Shown piece after piece: positions 25,513 to 34,764 of a stretch of 64,000 bases of DNA. The stretch covers positions 1 to 64,000 of the forward strand of contig NZ_WWGX01000023.1 of assembly GCF_009862265.1 (NCBI RefSeq), in the 5' to 3' direction. Position numbers and translations under genes: made by a program. How positions within the stretch are numbered: position 1 is the first letter of the stretch; every line of letters starts with the position of its first letter. Source of the stretch: Streptomyces sp. SID8352. Its GTDB lineage: Bacteria > Actinomycetota > Actinomycetes > Streptomycetales > Streptomycetaceae. The notes under the pieces are model-generated. The model did not search any database. It was not told where the DNA came from and worked only from the letters and a program-made list of their open reading frames with translations.

Positions 25513-26046
25513 GTGGAAGAAGCACCGGTCGTGGAACTGACGTGCCGGGAGTTAGAGGTGCTCCGCCTACTGGCACAGGGGTTGAGCAACCGGCTCATCG
25601 CCCGGAACCTCGACATATCCGAAAAGACCGTGAAGAACCACCTCAGCAGCATCTACCCGAAGATCGGCGCCACCGACCGCATACAGGCGGCCCTCTACGC
25701 CCGGGACGCCGGTCTGACCGATCCCGGGGAACCGGCTCCGTGCGCTCCGGTGTCCATGACCGTCAGTGAAAAAGGGGGCCTGCCCGCCGATCCCGCTCTC
25801 ACCGCACGTGAACAGAGCGTACTCGCGCTATTGGCTTTGGGGTTGAGCAATCGACTCATCGCCCGGAATCTCAACATATCCGAGAAGACCGTGAAGAATC
25901 ACCTTAGCAGTATCTACTCGAAGATCGGCGCCACCCACCGTACCCAGGCCGCCCTCTACGCCCTGTATTCCGGTCCTCTGAGCTATCCCGCAGCGGTGCC
26001 TTTCCGACCGGAGAGACCCGCGCTCACGGTCAGTCCTCCTCGCTGA
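25513..26046 (+). CDS. Regulator made of two tandem LuxR-type helix-turn-helix domains
   Basis: The protein (177 residues) has no receiver, ATPase or ligand domain. It has two near-identical GerE domains: residues about 6-65 ([19 protein letters not shown], then [20 protein letters not shown]) and about 95-155 ([19 protein letters not shown], then [20 protein letters not shown]), joined by a 30-residue linker. The DNA of the two halves is also closely similar, so this is a recent internal duplication. I chose the GTG after GAGGAGAGGCAGGAC; a GTG at 25450 would add 21 residues. It is probably the cluster-specific regulator. Confidence 0.8.
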   Translation: MEEAPVVELTCRELEVLRLLAQGLSNRLIARNLDISEKTVKNHLSSIYPKIGATDRIQAALYARDAGLTDPGEPAPCAPVSMTVSEKGGLPADPALTAREQSVLALLALGLSNRLIARNLNISEKTVKNHLSSIYSKIGATHRTQAALYALYSGPLSYPAAVPFRPERPALTVSPPR

Positions 26047-26836
26047 GGAACCTCCGCACCAGTTCCCCGGCCTCGGCCCGGCACTCCTCGAAATAGGCGT
26101 GCCGGGCGCCCGGGAAGAGGTGGGTACGGGCACCGGGAATGCGGGCGGCGAGCAGTCGGAGATTGTCCGCCGGGGTCAGCCGGTCCTGATCGCCGTGGAG
26201 GATCAGGGTGGGTGCGGCGATGCGCGGCAGATCGTCCCAGGCGTCGTGCGCGTTGCTGGCGGCCAGGTGTCCGCGGCGTGCGTGGGCGGGCATCCGCGGG
26301 TCACCGAGGGTCCGGTAGGGGCCCGGGTTCGCGGCCCGCCAGCCGGGTGAGTACATCAGATCGGCCAGCACCTCGCGTACGGCCTCCGCGTCCGGCTGGG
26401 CGAGGGAGCTCCGTACCGACGCGTCGCGTTCCACCGCGTGCGGGCCGCCCGGGGAGGTACAGCCCAGGACCAGCCGGCGGACCCGCTCCGGGTGGCGGAT
26501 CGCGAGCGACTGCGCGACCCGGCCGCCCATCGAGGTGCCGTACACATCGGCGCGCGCGATGCCGAGCGCGTCCAGGACGGCGACGACGTCGTCCGCGAAC
26601 CGTCCTATGGAATACGGCCCTTCGGGCTTGCCGCTGTCCCCCGTTCCGCGCGTGTCCAGGGTGACCGTGGAACGCAGGGGGTGGAAGTCCTCACGCACGC
26701 CGTCCCACCAGTGGTGGTCGTTCGCCTGCCCGGCGAGGAGCACCAGCGGCGGCCCCTCCCCCCGGTGCTGGTGGGCCAGCGCGGTGCCGTCCTGGGCGCG
26801 GGCGAGGGCCGGGGCCGGCCGGTCGTGTTCGGTCAT
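26030..26836 (-). CDS. Alpha/beta-hydrolase
   Basis: This 268-residue protein of the alpha/beta-hydrolase fold has the nucleophile elbow GTSMGG ([14 protein letters not shown]), oxyanion region [15 protein letters not shown], acid residue in [12 protein letters not shown], and terminal His in [11 protein letters not shown]. The catalytic Ser-Asp-His triad is complete. It is convergent with the LuxR-type regulator, overlapping its 3' end by 17 bases. GAAGGACGTC precedes the ATG. It may be a tailoring or editing hydrolase of the cluster, or unrelated. Confidence 0.87.
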   Translation of the reverse strand: MTEHDRPAPALARAQDGTALAHQHRGEGPPLVLLAGQANDHHWWDGVREDFHPLRSTVTLDTRGTGDSGKPEGPYSIGRFADDVVAVLDALGIARADVYGTSMGGRVAQSLAIRHPERVRRLVLGCTSPGGPHAVERDASVRSSLAQPDAEAVREVLADLMYSPGWRAANPGPYRTLGDPRMPAHARRGHLAASNAHDAWDDLPRIAAPTLILHGDQDRLTPADNLRLLAARIPGARTHLFPGARHAYFEECRAEAGELVRRFLSEED

Positions 26837-27105
26837 CGACGTCCTTCGGAAGGGCACGCGGGGCGGCGCGCCGGTGCCATGGTTCACCCCGACAGTAGCC
26901 GCAGGGAGGACGCGGCACAGGCACTCCCGGCGTTCCGGCGAGGACCGGCGGGCCGTCGGCGAGCCGCGGCGGCCCCGGCTCCAAGGCGCATGTTTCGCAC
27001 AGGAGTTGCGGTGCGGCGACGTCCGCCCGGGGCTCGGCCGGTGCCGAGGAGAGCCCTCGGCGGCTCCGCGGCGGCGCCGTCGGGCCGCGGCAACCTCCCC
27101 CGGTC

Positions 27106-27154
27106 CGGCCTTGGGGAACATCGGTACAGCCGTTGGCACTGAGAACAATCATGG
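27106..27154. repeat. Left terminal inverted repeat of the Tn3-family transposon
   Basis: It starts CGGCCTTGGGGAACATCGG and continues TACAGCCGTTGGC. It is the partner of 33260-33308. Confidence 0.85.
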
Positions 27155-27238
27155 TCGGCTAGCACAGCGATCATCCCCAGAACTGAGGTTCGCCGAAAGA
27201 TCGTCGATCACGGGTGGGGCCTGGCTACGGTCCGCGTC

Positions 27239-30158
27239 ATGCCGGTGGAGTTCTCAACTGATGATCAGGCCGAGGCGTACGGGAAGTTCGCCGAGGAGCC
27301 GACGAGACCCGAGTTGGAGCGGTTCTTCTTCCTGGACGATGTCGACCGGGATGTGATCGCGCTGCGGCGTACGAAGCATCATCAGCTGGGCTTCGCCCTC
27401 CAGATGTGCACGGTCCGCTACGTGGGGCTGTTTCTGGAGGACCCTCTCGTGGTGCCGTGGCCGGTGGTCGAGCACCTGGCCGTACAGCTCGGCATTCAGG
27501 ACCCGTCGTGCGTGAAGCGGTACACCGAGCGGCTGAAGACGGCGTACGAGCACGCGTGGGAGATCCGGGACGCCTACGGCTACCACCCGTGCGAAGATGC
27601 GGAGTGGGGGCGGAAGTTTCGGACGTTCCTGCACGGCCGGGCGTGGACCCATGCGGAGGGGCCGGTCGCGCTGTTCAACCAGGCGGTGGGTTGGCTGCGG
27701 CGGAACCGGGTGCTGCTGCCGGGTGTCTCGGTGCTGGCCCGGCAGGTGTCGGAGGTTCGCACGATCGCGGAGAAGCGGCTGCACGCCACCGTGGCCAGGG
27801 CGGCTCACGCGCGGACCCTGCGCTGCCGGCGGACCTGGTGGCCACGCTGGTGACGCCGGAGGGCGGCCGGTACTCGGAGTTGGAGCGGCTGCGCCGGCCG
27901 CCGACGGGCACGGCGTTCGCGCGGTCGCTGGAGCGGGTCGACGAGATCGGTGCGTTCCAGCTGGGGCGGTTGAGCTGTCGCAGATCCCGCCGAACCGGCT
28001 CGCGGCGCTGGCCCGTTACGGGCTGGGGTCCAAGGCTGCGAGTCTGGAGCGGGCCGCAGAGCCCAAGCGCACGGCGATGCTCACCGCGGTGATGCGCCGC
28101 CTTGAGGCCAAAGCGATCGATGAGGCCCTGGACCTGTTCTCGGTGCTGATGGCGACGAGGCTGATCAGCACGGCGAAGCGGGCGACGGGCAAGGAGCGGC
28201 TCTCGACGCTGCCGCAGCTGGAGAAGGCGTCGCGGACCCTGGCGCGGGCGGCGCTGGCCACCCGGTACAACACGGTGCGGCCGTTCCTGTCGCTGCTGGG
28301 CGAGTCGAAGGCGCTGGACGCGGCGACCCGCGGGAAGCGGGTGCTGGCCGGGGTGAAGCGGCTGCCCGCTCTGGCGCGGCGTCGGGTGAAGGACACGCCG
28401 CTGCTGCCGCGCGAGGTTGATGACAAGTTGGTGCCGGCCGCGTGGCGCAAGGCGGTGTATGCCAACGCCGGGGGCCGTGGACCGGGACGCATACGTGGTG
28501 TGCGTGCTGTAGCAGTTGCACCGCGCGCTTCAGCGCCGGGACGTGTTCGCCTCTCCCTCGCACCGCTGGTCCGACCCGCGCGCCCGGCTGCTGGACGGCA
28601 CGGAGTGGGAGGCCGTGCGGGAGGACGTTCTGACGGGTCTGAGCCTGGATATGCCGGTCGAGGAGCACCTGGCCGCGCTGGTGACGGCGCTGGATGCGGC
28701 GTGGAAGCAGATGGCGGAGCGGCTGGAGACGGCTGGGCAGGACACGAAGGTCACCATCGAGGTCCCGCCGGGCGGCCGGGCGAAGCTGAACGTGTCCAAG
28801 CTCGGCGCGCTGGGCGAGCCGAAGTCCCTGACGTGGCTGCGGGGGCGGGTGGAGAAGATGATCCCGAAGATCGACCTGCCGGAGCTGTTGTTCGAGGTGC
28901 ACGGCTGGACCGGGTTCCTGGACGCCTTCGTACACCTGGGCGACGGCACAACCCGCATGAAGGACCTGACCACCTCACTGATGGCCCTCCTGGTCTCGGA
29001 AGCGTGCAACATCGGCATGACCCCGATCATCAACCCCGCGCATGAGGCGCTTCACCGTTCCCGGCTGGTGCACGTCGACCGTTCTACCTGCGGGCCGACA
29101 CCATCGCCGCGGCGAACGCCGCACTGATCGAGGCGCAGGGCCAAGTGCCGATCGTGCGGTACTGGGGAGACGGGCTGCTGGCCTCGGTCGACGGATTGCG
29201 GTTCGTCGTTCCCGTCCGCACCATCAACGCTGCCCCGTCGCCGAAGTACTTCGGCTTCAAACGCGGCATCACCTGGCTCAACGCCGTCAATGACCAGGTC
29301 GCGGGCATCGGGCAGATGGTGGTGCCGGGCACGCCGCGCGACTCCCTGCACATTCTGGACGCCCTGCTGAACCTCGACGGCGGGGTGAAGCCGGAGATGG
29401 TCGCCACCGACAACGCCTCGTACAGCGACATCGTGTTCGGCATCTTCCGCATCCTGGGCTACAACTTCAGCCCCCGGTTCAAAGACCTGGACGACCAACG
29501 GTTCTGGCGCGCGTCCCATCCCGGCGTAGAGACCGGCACGTACGGGCCGCTGGAGCCGCTGGCCCGCAACCGGGTCAACCTGAACAAGGTGATCACTCAC
29601 TGGCCGGACATGCTCCGGGTCGCCGGTTCCCTGGTCACCAACCAGGTTCGCGCCTACGACCTGCTGCGGATGTTCGGACGCGAAGGCCACCCGACCCCGC
29701 TGGGGCAGGCATTCGCCGAGTACGGCCGGATCGCCAAGACCGAGCACCTGCTCCGCGTCGTCGACCCGGTCGACGACACCTACCGCCGCCAGATGAACCG
29801 CCAGCTCACTGTGCAGGAGTCCCGGCACAAGCTGGCCCGCGACGTGTGCCACGGCAAGCGCGGCACCATCCACCAGGCGTACCGGGACGGGATGGAGGAC
29901 CAGCTCGGCTCACTGGGCCTGGTCCTCAACGCCGTGGTGCTCTGGACCACCCGGTACATCGACGCCGCTGTCGCCCGGCTCCGTGCCGAGGCACACGAGA
30001 TCCGGGACGAGGACATCGCCCGCCTGTCCCCGCTCAAGCACCGCAACCTCAACGTCCTGGGCCGTTACAGCTTCACCGCCTCCACCCCGGCTGGCGGCGC
30101 CCTACGCCCGCTTCGCGACCCGGACGCAGTAGAACTCGACGAGGACGACGAGGGGTAG
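27239..30158 (+). pseudogene. tnpA: Tn3-family transposase TnpA, multiply frameshifted
   Basis: It begins with the DUF4158-type N-terminal domain (MPVEFSTDDQAEAYGKF...) and ends with the Tn3 DDE domain (PKYFGFKRGITWLN, EMVATDNASYSDIVFGIF with a catalytic Asp, HKLARDVCHGKRGTIHQAY with the Glu region apparently altered or further off). The length of about 970 codons is normal. Reading it needs frame changes near 27815, 27975, 28472 and 29085, and a TAG at 28510-28512 is in frame; one shift is an extra G in a GGGGG run. It is inactive as assembled; several homopolymer sites mean sequencing error must be considered. Confidence 0.88.
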
Positions 30159-30258
30159 CGGGAGCGGACTCTGGCCAGATACGTGCGCTGGCGAAGACGT
30201 ACCGCTCCGGTATGTAGACACGCTTGAATCGTTTTGCGCCCGACGATACTCTCAGCGC

Positions 30259-30295
30259 TTGACCTTGACGCAACGGCAGAGTTTCTACTGGCGGC
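30259..30295 (+). promoter_or_regulatory. MerR-type promoter with 19-bp spacer, probably leaderless
   Basis: TTGACC (30259-30264) and TCTACT (30284-30289) are separated by 19 bases, the long spacer typical of MerR-controlled promoters. The spacer holds CTTGACG...GGCAGAG, a weak dyad. The -10 ends six bases before the ATG, so the transcript would have no leader. Confidence 0.5.
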
Positions 30296-31030
30296 ATGCG
30301 AATCGGAGAGATCGCCGCGCTCGTGGGGCTCACCACCCGGGCGATCCGGCACTACCACCATGTCGGGCTGCTTCCGGAACCGGAGCGGCGCCCCAACGGC
30401 TACCGGGCCTACAGCGTCCGCGACGCCGTCCTGCTCGCCAGGGTGCGCAGGCTCACCGAACTCGGCCTCAGCCTCGATGAAGTGCGCGACGCCCTCGCCG
30501 ACGATGCCGGGCGCGAACTGACCGAGATATTGGAAGAACTCGACGCCGACCTGGCCCGCCAGGAAGCCGACATCAGAGAGCGCCGCTGCCGGCTCAGCGC
30601 CCTGCTCGCCGAGCCGCCCGGCGCGACCGGGCCCGTCTCACCCGCCCTCGCCGCACTGCTGGCACAGGCCCCCCGAACAGACTCGCCGAGCGCGGCCAAG
30701 GACCGCGAGTACCTCACGCTGCTGGACGCCACCAGCACCGGTATCCAAGAGATTTTCGCGCTGCTCGGAACACTGGTCGCCGATCCCGCGGTCGTCGAAC
30801 TGTATGAGCGCCTCGATGCGCTTGCCGAAGCCCCCACCGACGATCCGCGGATCGCACCCCTGGCAGCTGACCTGATGGCAGCCGTCCCCGAGGAACTGTT
30901 CGCCGCAATCCCCGAGGACGGGGCGGTCGTGACCGGGTTCAAGGAGGCGCTGCTCGCCGAGTACACCCCCGCGCAAGCGGAAGTCGTGGGCCGACTTATG
31001 GACGCGTTCATGGAGAGGGGCCGGGGATGA
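30296..31030 (+). CDS. MerR-family transcriptional regulator
   Basis: This 244-residue protein has an N-terminal MerR winged helix (MRIGEIAALVGLTTRAIRHY, then LLPEPERRPNGYRAYS), a coiled dimerisation helix rich in Glu/Arg at about 75-105, and a long helical C-terminal region without obvious metal-binding cysteines, as in drug- or ligand-sensing members. It overlaps the next gene by four bases, forming a passenger pair inside the Tn3 transposon. It probably regulates its own promoter and the membrane protein. Confidence 0.87.
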   Translation: MRIGEIAALVGLTTRAIRHYHHVGLLPEPERRPNGYRAYSVRDAVLLARVRRLTELGLSLDEVRDALADDAGRELTEILEELDADLARQEADIRERRCRLSALLAEPPGATGPVSPALAALLAQAPRTDSPSAAKDREYLTLLDATSTGIQEIFALLGTLVADPAVVELYERLDALAEAPTDDPRIAPLAADLMAAVPEELFAAIPEDGAVVTGFKEALLAEYTPAQAEVVGRLMDAFMERGRG

Positions 31031-31866
31031 ACGGCCGACCAAGGGGCGTACGGGCGGCGCGGGTCGCGGTCGCCGCCGTACTGCCGGGGGAACTGGCCCT
31101 GGCGGCCTGCCTGGTGGCTGGGGTCCGGCCGCCCGGTTGGGCGCTGGCGGGCGCCGAGGTGCTGGTGCTCGTGGTGCTGCTGTTCGAGGCATGGGTGCTG
31201 CGCTCGCTGTATGTCGCCGCGCGCGCCCGTGGCGCAGACCGCCGGGCGGCGCGGCGAGCTGCCGTACAGGAGGCGGTGCCGGTGACGGTCCGTCGCCTGG
31301 TCCTCCACGAACTGCGCGCCCTCGCCTCCCTGGGGCGGTGGGTCCGGCGCGGCACGCACGGGGTGCGCCCCGGGGACCACGCTGCCGCGTACACCGGGCC
31401 CCAGACCGCGATGATGTACGGGCTGCTCTTCGTGATGGTCATCGAGACGGTGGTCCTGGCCTTCCTCATCCCTTGGCCGGTGGTCCACCGGGTGATCCTG
31501 GTACTCGACCTGTACGGCGTCGTCCTCGTGCTGGCCCTGCACGCCGCCTGCGTCACCCGGCCGCACGTCGTGCACCCCGACGGCTCTCTGCGGATCCGCT
31601 ACGGAGCACTCTTCGATCTCGCCGTACCGCCGGACGCGGTCGCCTCGGTCCGGGTCGACCGGCGCTATCCCGAAGGCGGCCTGATCACCCTTTCCGAGGA
31701 CGGGGTCCTCGACCTCATAGTGGGCAGCCAGACCTCGGTGACCCTGGAGCTGAACCGGCCACTCCCCTTCACCCGCCCGCTCGGCGCAACGGAAGAGGCC
31801 CACACCATCCGCTTCCACGCCGACGACCCACGCGCACTGGTCAGCGCGCTCCGTCAGCCCGCCTGA
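31027..31866 (+). CDS. Membrane protein with PH-like C-terminal part, transposon passenger
   Basis: This 279-residue protein has hydrophobic segments at about 10-30, 38-60, 128-150 and 155-178 and a soluble C-terminal part (residues about 185-275) with beta-rich SLRIRYGALFDLAVPP and GGLITLSEDGVLDLIVG, reminiscent of bacterial PH-type domains. Translation is coupled to the MerR gene (ATGA). I do not recognise a specific function; resistance or envelope stress would be typical for such a pair but is not shown. Confidence 0.7.
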   Translation: MNGRPRGVRAARVAVAAVLPGELALAACLVAGVRPPGWALAGAEVLVLVVLLFEAWVLRSLYVAARARGADRRAARRAAVQEAVPVTVRRLVLHELRALASLGRWVRRGTHGVRPGDHAAAYTGPQTAMMYGLLFVMVIETVVLAFLIPWPVVHRVILVLDLYGVVLVLALHAACVTRPHVVHPDGSLRIRYGALFDLAVPPDAVASVRVDRRYPEGGLITLSEDGVLDLIVGSQTSVTLELNRPLPFTRPLGATEEAHTIRFHADDPRALVSALRQPA

Positions 31867-32082
31867 GCACACAGGTTGGTCCTCGCCGCGACGTGACGCC
31901 CGGCAAGGGGCTCCGAACGGGCGCCGCCCGGTTGCATGTTCGACTTCTCGGCATTCTCACAAATGAACATCTGCGAGAGATCTGCGAGAGGCCCGGGAGT
32001 GATCACGTCTCCGCAGGTCACCGTTCGCAAAGTCCTCTCGAAACCGGCGTGTTGTGCGAGGCACTTCTGAAAGGCTGCCGCC
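31867..32082. promoter_or_regulatory. Candidate resolution (res) site and recombinase promoter
   Basis: Between the membrane protein and recombinase genes lies a repeat-rich tract: TCTGCGAGAG twice in tandem at about 31968-31988, and later GTTCGCAAAGTCCTCTCG. Tn3-family res sites normally adjoin the resolvase gene, so this is the likely one. GAAAGG precedes the recombinase start. No experimental subsite pattern can be assigned. Confidence 0.4.
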
Positions 32083-33092
32083 ATGGATCTCACGCCCGAT
32101 CAGGCAGCATTGGCGGTAGAGCGTCACGACTGCCCGAACTGTGACGCGCCCGCTGGAAGCGCCTGCCGCACCCGGGGCGGGAAGACCGCCGCGAAGTACC
32201 ACACCCCGCGCTTCGTCCTCGTCCCCGCGCTCCGCGAGGAACTGGAGATCCCCGTCCCCGCCGACCGCCTCCCGGCCGCGTGTGGAAGCAGGGCCCCGCG
32301 CTCGCCGTCGTGCCCGCGCCCCGCACCGAGCGGCCCGTGAGGATCGGGTACGCCCGCACCTCGACTGCCCGCCAGGAGCTGGCGAGCCAGCTCGAAGCCC
32401 TCCACGGCGCAGAGTGCCACAAGGTCTTCCAGGAGCAGATCAGCACCCGCGTCAAGGTGCGGCCCGAGCTGGAGAAGGCGCTTGCGCTGGCCCGCCAGTT
32501 CAAGGAAGCCGCACCCGAGACGCCGGTCATCTTCACCGTCCACGAGCTCAAGCGGCTCGCGCGCAACGCGGCCGAGCTGATGACGCTGTCCGCCGAGCTC
32601 CAGGCCGGCGGCATCCAGCTCGAACTCCTCACCGGCCCGCTCACCGGCATCTACGACCCCAACGGCATGGGCGCCATGTTCTTCGCCGTGCTCGCCGTCG
32701 CCGGGCAGATCGAACGCAACTACATCCGGGAGAAGACCCTCGAAGACCAGGTCACCGCAGCGGCCAAGGGCAACCACGGCGGACGGCCGAAGGTCATCGA
32801 CGACGACATGCTCACCTTCGCCGTCTCGCTCAAGGACAAGGGCGTCCCCGTCCCCGAGATCGCGAAGAAGCTGGTCATCAAGACCGGGAAGAACGCAGGC
32901 AAAAACCCCTCGGTCGCCTGGCTCTACCGGGCACTGGCCGAAGCCGAAGAGGTCGCGGCGGACGACGGCCCGCCACTGCGACCCAAGCCCGTCCGCATCC
33001 GCCGGCCAGAAGACCCGCTCACTCCCGAGGAGATCGACCTCCGCGACCGCCTCCGGGCCCAGCCCCGCCCGAACGCGGAGATCCGCAGCTAG
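32083..33092 (+). pseudogene. Serine recombinase with N-terminal zinc-finger-like domain, frameshifted
   Basis: The first frame (32083 to about 32275) encodes a small Cys-rich motif HDCPNCDAPAGSACRTRGG. The second (about 32278-33092) encodes a resolvase/invertase catalytic domain (RIGYARTSTARQELASQL with the nucleophilic Ser, then AVAGQIERNYIREKTLE) and a helix-turn-helix-like tail (VPVPEIAKKL, then NPSVAWLYRAL). One missing base near 32274 separates them. The second part could still be translated from a GTG at 32280 as a 270-residue recombinase, so it may be partly functional. Confidence 0.75.
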
Positions 33093-33160
33093 TTGCCGTG
33101 ACCGGCAATGTTTGCCCGGAAGGAGCGTCGTCCAGTGCGTGCGATCGCAAGGCGGCCGGA

Positions 33161-33191
33161 AGCCCTTGTAGCGGAGCTACCGGGGCTTTTG
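33161..33191 (+). terminator. Terminator after the transposon recombinase
   Basis: AGCCCTTGTAGC pairs with GCTACCGGGGCT with two weak positions, followed by TTTT. Confidence 0.6.
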
Positions 33192-33259
33192 GCCAACGTC
33201 GCGAGCGTGCGTGCTGGGCGGCGCGACGGGGCAAAGCTTTCCGGGAGGGGCACTAGACC

Positions 33260-33308
33260 TCATGATCAATCTCAGCGCCAACGGCTGTACCGATGTTCCC
33301 CAAGGCCG
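33260..33308. repeat. Right terminal inverted repeat of the Tn3-family transposon
   Basis: It reads GCCAACGGCTGTACCGATG followed by TTCCCCAAGGCCG. It is the partner of 27106-27154. Confidence 0.85.
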
Positions 33309-33337
33309 CGGTACGCCTCCTGTTGCCGGGTCCCGGC

Positions 33338-33697
33338 TCAGCGGACCGTCTGGCGGGCGCGGGCCATCTCCATGTCCGGGACGTGCTCCTCGGCCCAGAG
33401 GCGTATGGCGCGCAGCGGTCCGAGCAGCGAACGGCCCAGCGGCGTCAGGGCGTACTCGACCCGGGGCGGGTTCTCGTCGTACTCCTGACGGCTGATCAGC
33501 CCGTCCGCCTCCAGGGAACGCAGGGTCTCGGTCAGGGCCTTCGAGGTGATGCCCCGGATGTGCCCCTTCAGTTCGCCGAAGCGACGGGGCCCGTCGTCGA
33601 GGGCGTTGACGACGAACACGGTCCAGCGGGCGCCGATGCGGTGCAGCACCGTTCGGCTCGGGCAGGTCGCCGCCATCACGTTGTACGCCTTACCCAT
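33338..33697 (-). CDS. HxlR-family transcriptional regulator
   Basis: This protein of about 119 residues has the HxlR (DUF24) winged helix: CPSRTVLHRIGARWTVFVV, PRRFGELKGHIRGITSKAL, LEADGLISRQEY and VEYALTPLGRSL. It is divergent from the SDR gene, which it presumably controls through the palindrome between them. I start it at MGKAYNVMAAT (33697); the upstream ATG at 33739 would put coding sequence across the palindrome. Confidence 0.87.
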   Translation of the reverse strand: MGKAYNVMAATCPSRTVLHRIGARWTVFVVNALDDGPRRFGELKGHIRGITSKALTETLRSLEADGLISRQEYDENPPRVEYALTPLGRSLLGPLRAIRLWAEEHVPDMEMARARQTVR

Positions 33698-33719
33698 CGC
33701 TGCCCCCAGTTTCGTTGAA

Positions 33720-33742
33720 GATACCGGTATCAAATCCATACC
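33720..33742. promoter_or_regulatory. Operator-like palindrome between HxlR and SDR genes
   Basis: GATACCGGTATC (33720-33731) is a perfect 12-bp palindrome, and GGTAT...ATACC (33726-33742) overlaps it. This is a likely binding site for the HxlR protein at its own divergent promoter. Confidence 0.6.
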
Positions 33743-33774
33743 GTTCTCTCCGATCCTACGAGAGGGCGTGACGC

Positions 33775-34479
33775 ATGGAGCGGATCCTCGTCATCGGTGG
33801 TGCGCGGGCGCTCGGCGCGGCCGTCGCGAGGCGTGCGGTGAAGGACGGGTACGACGTCGTGGTCGGTGCCCGCGACCTGGCCGCGGCCGAGGCGCTGGCG
33901 CGCGAGATCGGCGCCCGGGCGGTGCGGGTCGACCTGCAGGACGAGTCGACGCTCGCGGCCGCGGCGGAGCGGCTGAAGGAGGGGGTCGACCACATCGTGA
34001 CGACCGGATCGGCGCCGCACGACGTGCGCGCTGCCGGGCTGGACCGCGACAGGCTGGTGGCCGCGTTCACGGCGAAGGTGATCGGCCCGATGCTGGTGGC
34101 CAAGCACTTCGCGCCGGTACTGCGGCCGACCGGGTCGATGGTGCTGTTCTCCGGTGTGGTCGGCCGGCGCCCCGGGCCGGGGTCCCTCGTCAAGGGGGTC
34201 ACCAACGGCGCGGTCGAGTTCGCCGCGCGCCACCTGGCGGCGGACCTGGCACCGGTGCGGGTCAACGCCGTCTCGCCCGGTGTCGTGGACTCGGGCGCCT
34301 GGGACCGTCTCGGTGAGGGCAAGGCCGCCCTGCTGAGCAGGAGCGCGGACAAGACCCTCGTCGGACGGCACGGTGTGAGCGACGACATCGTCGACACGGT
34401 GATGTGGCTCCTGCGCGCGGGATTCGTCTCCGGCGAGACGATCCACGTCGAGGGCGGCGCCCGCCACACCTCCGCCTGA
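33775..34479 (+). CDS. SDR-family oxidoreductase lacking the usual catalytic Tyr
   Basis: This 234-residue Rossmann protein has an N-terminal nucleotide site ILVIGGARALGAAVA (a variant of GxxxGxG), VDLQDES, and a C-terminal VRVNAVSPGVVDSGAW typical of short-chain dehydrogenases. At the position of YxxxK the sequence is PGSLVKGVTNGAVEF, with no Tyr four residues before the Lys or Asn. It may use another acid/base or not be a classical dehydrogenase. It is divergent from HxlR, a common inducible pair. Confidence 0.8.
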   Translation: MERILVIGGARALGAAVARRAVKDGYDVVVGARDLAAAEALAREIGARAVRVDLQDESTLAAAAERLKEGVDHIVTTGSAPHDVRAAGLDRDRLVAAFTAKVIGPMLVAKHFAPVLRPTGSMVLFSGVVGRRPGPGSLVKGVTNGAVEFAARHLAADLAPVRVNAVSPGVVDSGAWDRLGEGKAALLSRSADKTLVGRHGVSDDIVDTVMWLLRAGFVSGETIHVEGGARHTSA

Positions 34480-34482
34480 CGT

Positions 34483-34542
34483 CCGGCCGCCCGACACCCG
34501 GCCGCCCGACACCCGGCCGCCCGACACCCGGCCGCCCGGCGC
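34483..34542. repeat. 15-bp tandem repeat, four copies
   Basis: The unit CCGGCCGCCCGACAC starts at 34483, 34498 and 34513, with a degenerate fourth copy at 34528 that runs into GGCGCCC repeats. It lies just after the SDR stop. Confidence 0.8.
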
Positions 34543-34580
34543 CCGGCGCCCGGCGCCCGGCGCCGGGCCACCGAGTGCCC

Positions 34581-34613
34581 GGATCCCGGGAGCGCTGCCC
34601 GCTCCCGGGATCC
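34581..34613 (+). terminator. Terminator between the SDR and ATP-grasp genes
   Basis: GGATCCCGGGAGC and GCTCCCGGGATCC form a perfect 13-bp stem with a 7-base loop, which separates the SDR transcript from the ATP-grasp gene. Confidence 0.75.
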
Positions 34614-34764
34614 GCGCTCCCGCGTGCGGCCGAGAGCCGGCGGGACCGGGAAGGTGTCACCGGCCGACGCTCCCGCAGCATCCTCCAACGCCCCGTTCCC
34701 GGCCGCCGCACCGCCGTCACGCGGACCCGGCCCCAGCCCGCCCCAGTCCTCCAGGAGGCAGAGC

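Larger units (their letters stand above)
27106..33308 (+). mobile_element. Tn3-family transposon, 6.2 kb, with frameshifted transposase
   Basis: The ends at 27106-27154 and 33260-33308 are inverted repeats of about 49 bp with four or five mismatches. Each contains the GGGGAACATCGG start typical of Tn3 ends. The five bases outside are CGGTC on the left and CGGTA on the right, a near-perfect 5-bp duplication if the ends are taken at CGGCC. Contents: tnpA (broken), a merR/membrane-protein pair, a candidate resolution site and a serine recombinase (frameshifted). It lies between the hydrolase and HxlR genes of the biosynthetic cluster without destroying either. Confidence 0.85.
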
